NCBI GenBank assembly: GCA_900155495.1
Contig: FTLJ01000337.1
Span: 1 to 22,287, forward strand
Origin: Porogramme epimiltina
Taxonomy: Eukaryota; Basidiomycota; Agaricomycetes; Polyporales; Polyporaceae
DNA length: 22,287 nucleotides
Reading direction: 5' to 3'
The number at the start of each line of letters is the position of its first letter. Position 1 is the first letter of the stretch. Shown piece by piece: positions 11,013 to 21,101 of the stretch. Position numbers and translations under genes: made by a program. The notes below the pieces were generated by a model, which worked only from the letters and a program-made list of their open reading frames with translations, was not told where the DNA came from and did not search any database.

Positions 11013-11099
11013 GGCCGTCTGCGGGAGAGTTAAAGCACGGGTGTCGGTCGCGCGGCCGGCGACGTCCGCGTCTGCCCTTGCCTTTCCCCACCACGAGCC
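11013..11099. promoter_or_regulatory. 87-bp divergent promoter between CUZ1 and VPS2
   Basis: Only 87 bp separate the two start codons, which face outwards. The region is GC-rich, with CGCGGCCGGC near the centre and a CT-rich tract (about 11070-11092) before the VPS2 ATG. There is no obvious TATA box. Both leaders must be very short, or the transcripts overlap at their 5' ends. Confidence 0.55.
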
Positions 11100-12061
11100 A
11101 TGAACATCATCGTACGCTCCCCGTCGCCTTTCTGCACACATGCCCTCACACCCCTCTCTGCCTCTAGGAAACCCTCTTTGGCCGCACGGTCACCCCCGCC
11201 GAGCGGCTCCGCCAGCACCAGCGCGCCCTCGCAAAGGCACAGCGCGAGCTCGATCGCGAACGCACAAAGCTCGAGCAGCAGGAGAAGAAGCTCATCATGG
11301 ACATCAAGAAGAGCGCAAAGTCGGGCCAGATGGTGCGTCCACCACTGCCCGTGTGTCGCATGTCTCTCACAACGCGGCAATACCTATGCGCAGAATGCCT
11401 GCAAGGTCATGGCTAAGGACCTCGTCCGCACGCGTAGATATGTACAGAAATTCTATCAGATGAGGACCCAATTGCAGGCGGTCGGCCTGCGTATACAAAC
11501 CCTCCGGAGCAACCAGCAAATGGCGGAGGCTATGCGCGGGGCAACTCGAGTATGTCTCCAATTCTGCTCTTCTTGACTATTGCCCTGACGATACGTCGTC
11601 CTAGGCCATGGGCGCCATGAACAGAGGCCTCAATCTTCCTCAAATACAGCGCATCATGATGGAGTTTGAGAGGGAGAGTGCTACCATGGACATGAAGGAG
11701 GAGATGATGTCTGACGCAGTCGATGATGTCATGGACGACGAGCTGGAGGATGAAGAGGAGGAGGGCGACAAGATTCTCAAACAGGTACTGGACGAGATTG
11801 GCGTAGATCTTTCGCAGCAAGTATGTCCACATTATCCTATCCGCCTTCCCGCGTCTCACCCGACGGTTGATCCAGCTTTCCGAGACTCCAAGTGGCCTTG
11901 CGATATCTTCACCACTTACAGAACCTCGTCAAGCGGTCGCCGTCGGCGGTCCCTCAGGAAGTTCTGCTCCGACCGGTGGAAATCGGCATGATGGCGGTGG
12001 CGATGATATGTCTGACGAGGACGCGTTGCAAGCTCGCCTTGATGCACTACGCAGGGGGTAG
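11100..12061 (+). CDS. VPS2: ESCRT-III subunit VPS2 (CHMP2/DID4 type)
   Basis: Subunit of the membrane-remodelling ESCRT-III polymer that buds vesicles into multivesicular bodies and recruits the ATPase Vps4. Five exons join in frame: 11100-11111, 11168-11332, 11394-11549, 11605-11820, 11876-12061, about 244 aa. The first coding exon is just 12 nt (MNII), followed by ETLFGRTVTPAERLRQHQR, the characteristic basic first helix. Then come KLIMDIKKSAKSGQM, NACKVMAKDLVRTRRYVQKF and, near the middle, AMGAMNRGLNLPQIQRIMMEF. The second half is acidic (for example MDDELEDEEEEGDK). The C-terminus has a textbook MIM1 helix, DEDALQARLDALRR (230-243), which binds the Vps4 MIT domain. The length agrees with CHMP2 proteins (about 220-245). 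Introns are 55-61 nt with GT-AG ends. It converges on COG4 with 87 nt between the stops. Confidence 0.96.
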
Positions 12062-12148
12062 ATGTCGTTCATATGTGTGATGGAGAGCATCTGACGCGAT
12101 AGCTATGGCAGAATGTAAGGTAGACAGATGTGCATGTCCTATTTACGA
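12062..12148. other. Short convergent spacer between VPS2 and COG4
   Basis: These 87 nt separate the two stop codons. The 3' ends of the two transcripts probably overlap here. No other feature is visible. Confidence 0.55.
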
Positions 12149-14988
12149 CTATACCCGGAGGTTCGCGACATTACGGGCCTCCTGTTGGCTAAGTTGCCAC
12201 GAGATGCCGGATCCGTTATAGAATTCATCAACATCTTCCTCCTTAATGAGCGTCAGCATGAAGGACAAAAAATAATGACAGGAACTGACGAACCGAATCT
12301 AGGTTCAGTATAGTTGCAATCTGTTGCAGCCTGATGAATTTCTCTCGGATGTCACCAAACACAGTTTGAGACGAGAGATATGCCATGACCGCTCGAAGAT
12401 CGCGATCGAACCGTATCGCACCCAGCTGCAAAGATGTCAATATAGACCAACACACAGCCGCACCAGTACTTGCCTCACTATACTTGAGGCTGGTCACGAA
12501 CTTCTCCCATGGACGAACTAAGATGTCTAAAGCCAGCCCGAAAAATAAACGGAAATTACTATCGGTGAAAAAGTCCTGTATGTGTGCTGTTCATCCTCGC
12601 TTCGTGAAGATAGGCTGCGTTCGCTCTGACCTTGTACCCGTCAATCAAAGCTTCCCAAGCTTTCACGAATCGTTTTCGCACGATGTCCTGAAGTTCGGCT
12701 GTTGCATAAGTGTCTTCATCTAGAACATAGGACAAATCTTTGTAGATATCGGGTATGAATGTGCGTAATTTGGGGCGTAACAGCTGGTTGAAGAGTTGCT
12801 CAATGCCGGCCTGTAGACTGGATGAGTGCCAATTTGATGCAGGATGTGTATAACACATGGGCGTACCCTCAGTGTCGAGCGATATTTGGGAACCAAGTTC
12901 AAGAACACACTTAAACTGCTCCTCACTTGCTCTATCTCTGAGTCCATGAAGTGCTGGGCAATGAGGTTTGATTGTATCAAGTCTTTGATCAGGCGTTCCA
13001 TATGCGAGGAAGAAATGTCGAGGTCATTGAGTAGGATCTATACGCATTGGTGAGATGCGTACACATCCTGACGTCGAGGCTTACGATGAACGATTGTCGG
13101 TTTTCTCTCTCCACATTCAGGCCACGGACACCTGGTGCCGCTGCATTACCTTTGTAGACGTTGTCTAGCTTTGTTTTGATCACTCGAGCGTAGTCCTTGT
13201 CCATGACATCTCGCAATAGCTCGGACGTTCGCTCAACGGTGGTTTGTGATGCAGTAGTCAGCATTCTGGAAAGCACTGTTTTCAGGATGTAAAACGCGTC
13301 GTCCGGTGTTGTGGTAGATACGGGAGTCTGAGAAACGTCTTGTGTCGAGAGGCGGTGAGCCTTAGAGGCTGTGAGCACTGGTTCTATGAGATTGAGTATG
13401 GATGTACGTACTTTGTCTATCACTGACCGGGCATACCAGACCTCCATAGGAGTGTAGTAGGTCAACAGCATGTTTTCCATAGCCTTTTGAGATTGTGAAG
13501 TGTCCAAAACTTGGACGCCATCTGGAACGTCTAGATCCACTTGGTCGTCCTGTTCGGGCCGTGGACGCTGTGATAGCTGTGCGTTCGTCTGGTGCTCATC
13601 GGGACTATTGTCTTCAGTGTCAGACTCATCCTAAAGCACATGTTAACGACAACGCCACGTCCTTAGGTAAGGATAGTGACCTTGAGCCTATCATGCATGA
13701 ACTTACGGAATAGACCCCATCGACCGCTCATTCCGGCAGCCTCCGTGAGGACCTTGTCTATCTCGCGGGGGTCCACCACATCATCCTCTAGCTCGCCGGC
13801 TGACGACGTTTGCCTTTGAATGCCTGCTGACGTAGGGACGGAGGATATGTCAGAGAGCTGGGCTTGGCTATTAGCCGGGCAACCATTTTGCGCTATAATG
13901 TGGCTGACCTTGCGCTTTACAGACCTCTCATCTTCCCAGCCGTCCAGTAAGTCCTTCACTACGCGGTCGGATTCTCGGAGCAGTCGCTCAAGAACTAAAG
14001 TCATCTTCCCCGGCCCATAGTATTTCTCCACAACCGGCTGATGTTGATCGACAATGAGCGCGATACTCTCAAAGAGCGCGGTCAACGCGGTGATGTAATA
14101 TAGTGGGGAAGAGGCTGGTCGAATGAGAAGTTGCACACGTTTGGAGAGACGGAGCGGACGTACTTTTGGCAGATGCAGGGGCACGAACTTTGACCAGCTC
14201 TACAACAAATGAGGCGTATGCTTGCAGACCTTCGGCCTCCCAACCGATGGCAGGGAAAAGCTTGAAAAATCGACTGGTGGCCGCCGCGTCTCGCGCGTTC
14301 GATGCTTTCTCGAACTCCAGTCGGAAGACCGCCAAGAGTTGTTCGCGTGCAGTTTGGAGTGTTTGAGCGGGGGGGAGGTGGCTTTCAGGTGTGGGCTAGG
14401 CGATTCTTCGTTGATATAAATTCGCCTTGAAGGAATACGGACGCACCACTGCCGTCTCGGCGAACGTGCCGGAAATAATGTCAAGAGGAAGGGACATTGC
14501 TCGAGCACAGTGTCGGGTTGCCGACTCCCAATCCTGCTCCTCTATTGAGCTATGTAGTGCTGCTAGCGAAGACTTGCACAAGGGTCAGGTGTCCGTTTGT
14601 ATGCGTGAGAGGCCGGAGTGGCAAAAAGTGCAGCGGGTGATACCTTGAGTTCTATGATCTGACCAACACGCTCTGAAGCCTCCCGTACTCGCTTCATCTC
14701 CTCATCCAACGACTGGACGCGTCCGCCGACATCTTGAGCGGTTCGTGCCGTATAAGCGACAGTCTGGTCCAGAAACCTAGTTTCTTTGGACAAGGCATCG
14801 AGCTGGGGGCTCAAAGCTTGGAGGTTTGTTAGGGAGGCAGAGATGGGCTCGTAAGACGCGAGGAGGTCAGACAGGGAACTTGTGAGCTCAGATTCGTGGG
14901 ACTGTAGAATAGCGAGGGCGGCAAGGATGTCTGACAAGGTGGCCAGCTGGTGCGGGTTGGAGATAGTCGTGGGCAGAGTGTCAGTCAT
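12149..14988 (-). CDS. COG4: Conserved oligomeric Golgi complex subunit 4
   Basis: Subunit of lobe A of the COG tethering complex, which guides retrograde vesicles within the Golgi and interacts with SNARE machinery. Eleven exons join in frame (complement): 14644-14988, 14447-14572, 14164-14395, 13681-14114, 13412-13630, 13085-13360, 12867-13037, 12631-12810, 12474-12575, 12294-12425, 12149-12241, about 769 aa, close to the human protein. The N-terminal 115 residues are helical and coiled-coil-like, ending TAQDVGGRVQSLDEEM. Recognised blocks follow: WESATRHCARAM, ARDAAATSRFFKLFPAIGW, PLYYITALTALFESIA, DQHQPVVEKYYGPGKM, GMSGRWGLFRKF, TPDDAFYILKTVLSRML, LLNDLDISSSHMERLI, IEQLFNQLLRPKLRTF, FRLFFGLALDILVRPWEK and LGAIRFDRDLRAVMAYLSSQ. 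Intron 12426-12473 uses a GC donor. Introns 12426-12473 (48 nt) and 13361-13411 (51 nt) have no in-frame stop. The donor at 13680 (GTCACT) is weak, but the conserved RKF upstream requires it. The start is the first Met and fits family length. Confidence 0.95.
12426..12473 (-). other. GC-AG intron in COG4, 48 nt, frame-preserving
   Basis: On the minus strand the donor reads GAG|GCAAGT, the usual extended form of GC-AG introns, and the acceptor reads TTTGCAG. Removing it joins KYSE to LGAIRFDRD, the family sequence. No better-placed GT donor exists nearby. Its 16 codons contain no stop. Confidence 0.75.
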
Positions 14989-15304
14989 GGCGGTGGCATC
15001 CGGATTGTTGATGGTAGCGCAACTGGGAGGCTTGGACGACGCGCGGGGTCACCCAGCCACAACCGCGCCGACGTCACCATACTCGCGCGCTTGGATGGCC
15101 TCGTACGGATGATGGAACAAAACCAGCAATAAATTACTTCGCGAGGTATATGTCTACTCGTACAGGCCACAACGACACCGGTAGCACCAAGCACATTCCC
15201 CCAATACATGCAGTATCAGTACGGCCAAGACAGGATTCGCCATTGTATACATCCATCGCGTCTATCCATCCAATCCTGTTCATCTTACAGCTTGTTCAGA
15301 ATGC
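14989..15304. promoter_or_regulatory. COG4 promoter and MAP kinase 3' end
   Basis: These 316 bp hold the upstream region of COG4 (transcribed to the left) and, at the far end, the 3' untranslated region of the MAP kinase gene, both on the minus strand. I see no further gene or repeat. Confidence 0.5.
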
Positions 15305-17094
<1,790 letters not shown>

Positions 17095-17344
17095 GGCTTA
17101 GACGACGGGCGCGGGTCTTGGATGTGTGACTTGAGATGAGGTAGAGAGCAAAGGAGAAGGGGCGGGGAGACGAGAGCGCAGGACGAGCATGCCAGTGTCC
17201 TAGGATCGATCCGGCGCTTACACTACCGTCTTTGGCATCTCTCCCATCAGATCTCGCACCGCCCTGAACCTGCGCAGGCCACAACTAGTCACCTGATCAT
17301 CACATATCCTCAGTTGCCTGGTCCACGTATGTGTGCCCCCGTCG
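17095..17344. promoter_or_regulatory. SLT2 upstream region, at the edge of the repeat island
   Basis: About 250 bp upstream of the kinase start codon retain the GC-rich, CpG-containing character of the genic part. Beyond 17344 the sequence turns CpG-free and AT-rich, so the compact promoter probably ends near here. I see no clear TATA box or repeat in this stretch. Confidence 0.4.
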
Positions 17345-17957
17345 CATAGTCAAGCAGACCATTTCTCACCCCCAGGAGGCACTGCCAGTAGCACCACAGA
17401 TAGCAAATCTCCTTGAACAGCTAAATACCTACTGCACTACATCAAGTCTAGCAATGGCAATGTCTAGTGGTGACATCATATTACATCAGCTATTACATAT
17501 GCCTAGGGTAATGTGCACCACTATTGGCTAGCCAACTGCCTGGGTGCCTACTGTCCTGGCCCTCTATGGGAGACAGAGAGCACACTATTTTTGAATGCTG
17601 CATTAGATAAGCTGTAATAAGTGAAGTGCAACAAGTTCTTCTTTTAAGAAATGAATAGAAATTACATGTCTGCAAACCTAAGTGAGGTTGGTATAATAAG
17701 CTATAGTATAAGCTAGTACAGCTAGAAAATAACCAAGTCAGCTTACCTCTTTGTTTGGGAAGAGAATGAAGAGTAGCTATGCACCAAGATTATAAAATAT
17801 GTAGAAAATAGTTTATAAGGTAAGTTTTTATAATATTTAGCAGAGCACCTAAAAGCGGAAAATAGAGATAAAATGAGATAATTGGTAAATGCACTACAAA
17901 GGGTACCTATTCTGAATTTGAGACAAAATGTGTTTACATCTTAAACTAGCTATTCAC

Positions 17958-18130
17958 CTTATACACCACATCATGCCATTCCGCTGAAACCTTCCTGGCA
18001 AGGCAGCCCCTGGTGAGCAGTGGAACACCACGTGAAATCTGTCAGATTTCCTCCCCACCGAATCTCACCTGGTACACATGACAAATGCCAGAGGTGCCAG
18101 ATCAGGCAGAAAATTGGGTGCCTGTGTGGG
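17958..18130 (-). repeat. Diverged repeat, copy A (inverted relative to 19126-19262)
   Basis: Read on the minus strand, this stretch resembles 19126-19262 on the plus strand. The best block is GGAGGAAATCTGACAGATTT against GGAGGAAATCTCACAGATTT. A second similar block contains GGTTTCA...ATGTGGTGTATAA against GGATTTCAAG...GTGTGGTGTAGTA. The translated blocks share a pattern of Trp, Cys and Gly, hinting at an old coding repeat, but frames are broken. The family is unknown to me. Confidence 0.45.
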
Positions 18131-18520
18131 CCCAGTGAGAGAAAAAAAGTACACCTGTGGTAATTGAACACCTAACATTGAGGGAACCCGCAATTGAAAT
18201 GGGCATTGGCAAGCCACTGAGCCATAGTAGTTTTTATAACCTGTATTAATAGTAGCATATAGCACCGTTTTTTGGCCCACCCTGTACCAGTGGGGCAGAC
18301 ACATATGCACCCCGAAAGCCACTCGATCTAGGGGACAGGAGATAATCATCAACATTGACTCTACATTATGAGTTCCTGTCTATAGTTAAGTAAGACAGTC
18401 AAAGGGGCAAGGGAAGCAAGCGCACTACTTAGGCCTAATAAAATAAGTCAAATGGGCGCCTATTCCATCTCCTCTGTCCCAAGTGCCGCAGTGCCCCCTG
18501 TTACGCCTCGCAGCTGGAGC

Positions 18521-18534
18521 GCCTAGTACTAGGC
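18521..18534. repeat. 14-bp perfect palindrome
   Basis: GCCTAGTACTAGGC reads identically on both strands. It lies just outside the Copia-like LTR, in CpG-containing DNA. No function can be assigned. Confidence 0.5.
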
Positions 18535-18547
18535 AGTACTGGTTGAG

Positions 18548-19020
18548 TGTTGAGTAGTGTTCGGCTAAGTCAATGAGTTGATCTTCCCAAGACTGCGAAG
18601 AGCGCTTAGACAGGCACTTGAGTTTGTATTAAACTGACATTGGGTGCGTTCGAGCACACAAGTCGAGTAGTGAGGTTTCTAGGATAAAGTAGCGAGGTAC
18701 CAACCCTGGGGTGTGTATACAAGAGACCGAAAACTAGGGAGCTCCTACGAGGGAGTTGTCCCTTATATACATGTACAACCATTCAGGCACTATGCTATAA
18801 GTGTCCTAATATGGTAAGTCTGCTACGAGGCTACACTGCTACGGACTACGGGCTGCGGAGTGTAGCAAGGAATAATGTACAAGGATGCAAATACTGCATA
18901 CTGCGGGCTGCGGACTATGGACTGTGAACTGTGCACGACAAAGACATGGAAGTCCTGAGGAGAGTGAGTGTAAGTCTGTAGTTTTGTTAAGTAAAATAAA
19001 AAGAAAATATACCGGTATCA
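18548..19020 (-). mobile_element. Copia-like long terminal repeat (probable 3' LTR, minus strand)
   Basis: On the minus strand a polypurine tract TGGGGGAGG (19032 to 19024) is followed after three bases by TGATACCGG, and about 473 bp later by CACTACTCAACA. The ends are therefore TG...CA, and TCAACA is a common Copia LTR terminus. A TATA-like TGTATATAAGGG lies inside on the same strand (about 18756-18772), as expected for an LTR promoter. A degenerate CTGCGGACTACGG-type minisatellite fills about 18828-18930. No target-site duplication is visible, and no gag or pol frame follows, so the element is truncated. The LTR keeps many CpGs, unlike its right-hand surroundings, suggesting a younger insertion. 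Confidence 0.5.
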
Positions 19021-19125
19021 TAACCTCCCCCAGACTGATCAATTGGGGTGCCAGGCCTGGGCCTACATAGAATTTGGGTGGGGAAGAGGCCCTAGTAGCA
19101 CACCAGGTGGAATCCCACTGGCACA

Positions 19126-19262
19126 GTCATTGGGATCCACCTAGGAGGAAATCTCACAGATTTTGGGTGTGTACCACATTGTTTTCCATTAGGCAATGCC
19201 CAAATTTTGCCCATCCCATCTGCCCTGGTGGATTTCAAGAGCACGGTGTGGTGTGGTGTAGT
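19126..19262 (+). repeat. Diverged repeat, copy B (inverted relative to 17958-18130)
   Basis: Plus-strand partner of copy A. It carries the matching block around 19144-19164 and the GTGTGGTGTGGTGTA end around 19246-19260. It is somewhat longer in the middle (about 25 nt) than copy A. It lies about 100 bp from the LTR polypurine tract. Whether it belongs to the Copia element or is an unrelated repeat cannot be decided here. Confidence 0.42.
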
Positions 19263-19375
19263 AGCATGAGTAGTTAGCCTGGAGGTAACTTCACCACCTT
19301 CTTTAATACTATCTACCTTTCACCTCTAGTAACTCTCCTTAAATTTTTATGAACTTGCACTTTGATACAGCAACT

Positions 19376-19803
19376 TATTGAACTATTCCAATGTTTCACA
19401 TGTTAGTGGGGTAGGGTGTTTATATCTCACATGATTCAAGTTTTGTCTGAAAGCTGTGCCTTTTGCCTTTTTTCAGCAACTTGAATTATGTGATTCTAGC
19501 TACTATTAAATCAATAGGCCCTTCATAAGAAATTCTTCACATAGTGGTCTAACTAAATAGAGCTCTAGTGGTTCATAAAAAATTCACATCAAGCAGGGGT
19601 GAGGGGGGCAATAGATGCTGTGGCTTGTGCATCTGAGCCTTCATACTATAAAAATGTGTGATTTATCTTAAGTTCAACTGGAGTCCACTTGTGTGTGATT
19701 TATTTCATGGGGGGCCTATTGATGTGATAATAGCTGTCAACTAAGACTTTATAAATCTATCAGTAATTTTTTAGTCTTAGTGCATTATAACAGTTTACTG
19801 CTA
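19376..19803. mobile_element. Older diverged copy of the foldback (MITE-like) element, interrupted
   Basis: The outer parts (about 19376-19497 and 19738-19803) align in the same orientation and order with the intact element at 20200-20402. Shared blocks include GGAAAGCTGTGC-like GAAAGCTGTGCC and the 3' end AATCTATCAGTAATT...GTGCATTATAACAGTTT against the newer AGATCTGTCAATTATT...ATGCATTGAGACAGTTT. An internal stem is kept: 19428-19442 pairs with 19478-19492 at 14 of 15 positions. A further element (19498-19735) lies inside. The copy has no CpG at all. Confidence 0.55.
19498..19735. mobile_element. Inverted-repeat element nested in the older foldback copy
   Basis: The 23 bases at 19498-19520 match the reverse complement of 19713-19735 at 20 of 23 positions; the inner 10 (TCAATAGGCC) are perfect. 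The 238-bp unit has no coding capacity and interrupts the alignment of the surrounding copy to the intact element. I cannot identify a target-site duplication. Confidence 0.5.
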
Positions 19804-20199
19804 TTTTTTTTGTTAAAGTAGGCATGTGACTAGACATGCCATGCTTGCACACACTCCTACCTCTGAGAATGAATAAAATTATAGTGCACTCATTTTTGTG
19901 CATGATAGTGTTTATGTTGTTGCTAATAGGAGTATGCACACTAGACCACAGTACATCCTCCTTCCAACTTGGCTCATCCTTTCTAGCTTACCTTGTTTGA
20001 AGTTGATTATTATTAAGTTTTATACATTCAGTGGTCAAGTGTTGAGGGAGCAGTACAACCCTGAAGTATTAGTATCTACAATAATACTCATCACTAGATC
20101 CTTCACTCTACACCTGCTTTCATGTTAATAATTGTGATTGGTCAGCAGACATGAATTTCTTTTACTGTTATGCCACATTCAATAAAATAGTACAGTGAC

Positions 20200-20402
20200 T
20201 TACAAAACTGTCTCAATGTTTTACAGTTTTGTGTCTAAATGCCCATATCTCAGTCAGATTTGCACCAAATCACGTGATTGAAGATGCGTTGGAAAGCTGT
20301 GCTTCTTGAGTTTCCCGCGCATGTTTAATCACGTAATTTGGATAAGATTTGATAGATCTGTCAATTATTCTTTGATCTCAATGCATTGAGACAGTTTTGT
20401 AA
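20200..20402. mobile_element. Foldback MITE-like element with 19-bp perfect terminal inverted repeats
   Basis: TTACAAAACTGTCTCAATG at 20200-20218 is the exact reverse complement of 20384-20402. A second, inner pair (20265-20279 with 20327-20341) matches at 14 of 15 positions, so most of the 203-bp unit could fold into one long imperfect hairpin. It codes for nothing. The core keeps several CpGs, including a CACGTG. The bases flanking the repeats differ, so the exact ends and target-site duplication are unclear; the element may extend a few bases outward. Confidence 0.65.
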
Positions 20403-21101
20403 CTGCTACCTAATCCCCCATCCTCATAGGCTACCACTCTGAAATTTGGCTTCTGGTGGGGAAAATAAATTGTGTAACTACTATAATAGACCAATGATGA
20501 TAATAATGAGCCTACAGCAGCCTCATGGGAAGCCCAGTTACTACAGAAATCTCATTTTAAGCTTTTGTAAACAACACTACTTTAATGCATCATAATAGCC
20601 TCTTCCACACAACTAACACTGGCCCAAATGATGATTCTTGTGTACATATGAGCTCTACTCACTATTCTCAGCCTTACTGGGGGACACAGCCATCTGATTT
20701 ATGCCTTACATATTTTTACTGTACTTGCACCTACTGCAACTGGTACCACCTAGCACCTTGTGTCCTGAATAAAATATGTTATGTACAAGGTATCTTAGGA
20801 TATAATAGGCTGATGTGACAATGGGTATGTATATTAAATGTAGGTACATCCTTTTATTGACACTACTACTAATGTAAAATTGAAAAATAAGGTTTCCTCA
20901 TTAATTGTTCCTACTAGACATGGCTTACTCCCCTGAAGTGAAAGTGTTCAAGTGTCATTGTTATAATAAGCATATGACACAGATGCAGGGGCATGGACAA
21001 TAGAGAAGAGGGGTGTATGTAAACTTGTGACTTAGACAAGGATATCAAGATATTGACCTAGAAGTTTTCATAGTTGAGGTGTTGACCCATAGTGGCTCAG
21101 A

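Noticed and set aside
13710..13730. Strong-looking donor GTAAGT within COG4 at GTCTATTCC|GTAAGT on the minus strand
   Set aside because: Using it would remove the conserved RKF segment and leads to an early stop with the next acceptor; the weaker GTCACT donor at 13680 keeps the family sequence.
18828..18930. Possible functional minisatellite of CTGCGGACTACGG-like units
   Set aside because: The units are too degenerate to define a period by eye, and they lie inside the proposed LTR, so I treat them as part of it.
20585..20818. 77-codon plus-strand frame in the AT-rich island
   Set aside because: Short, no domain, in CpG-depleted repeat DNA rich in stops; expected by chance.
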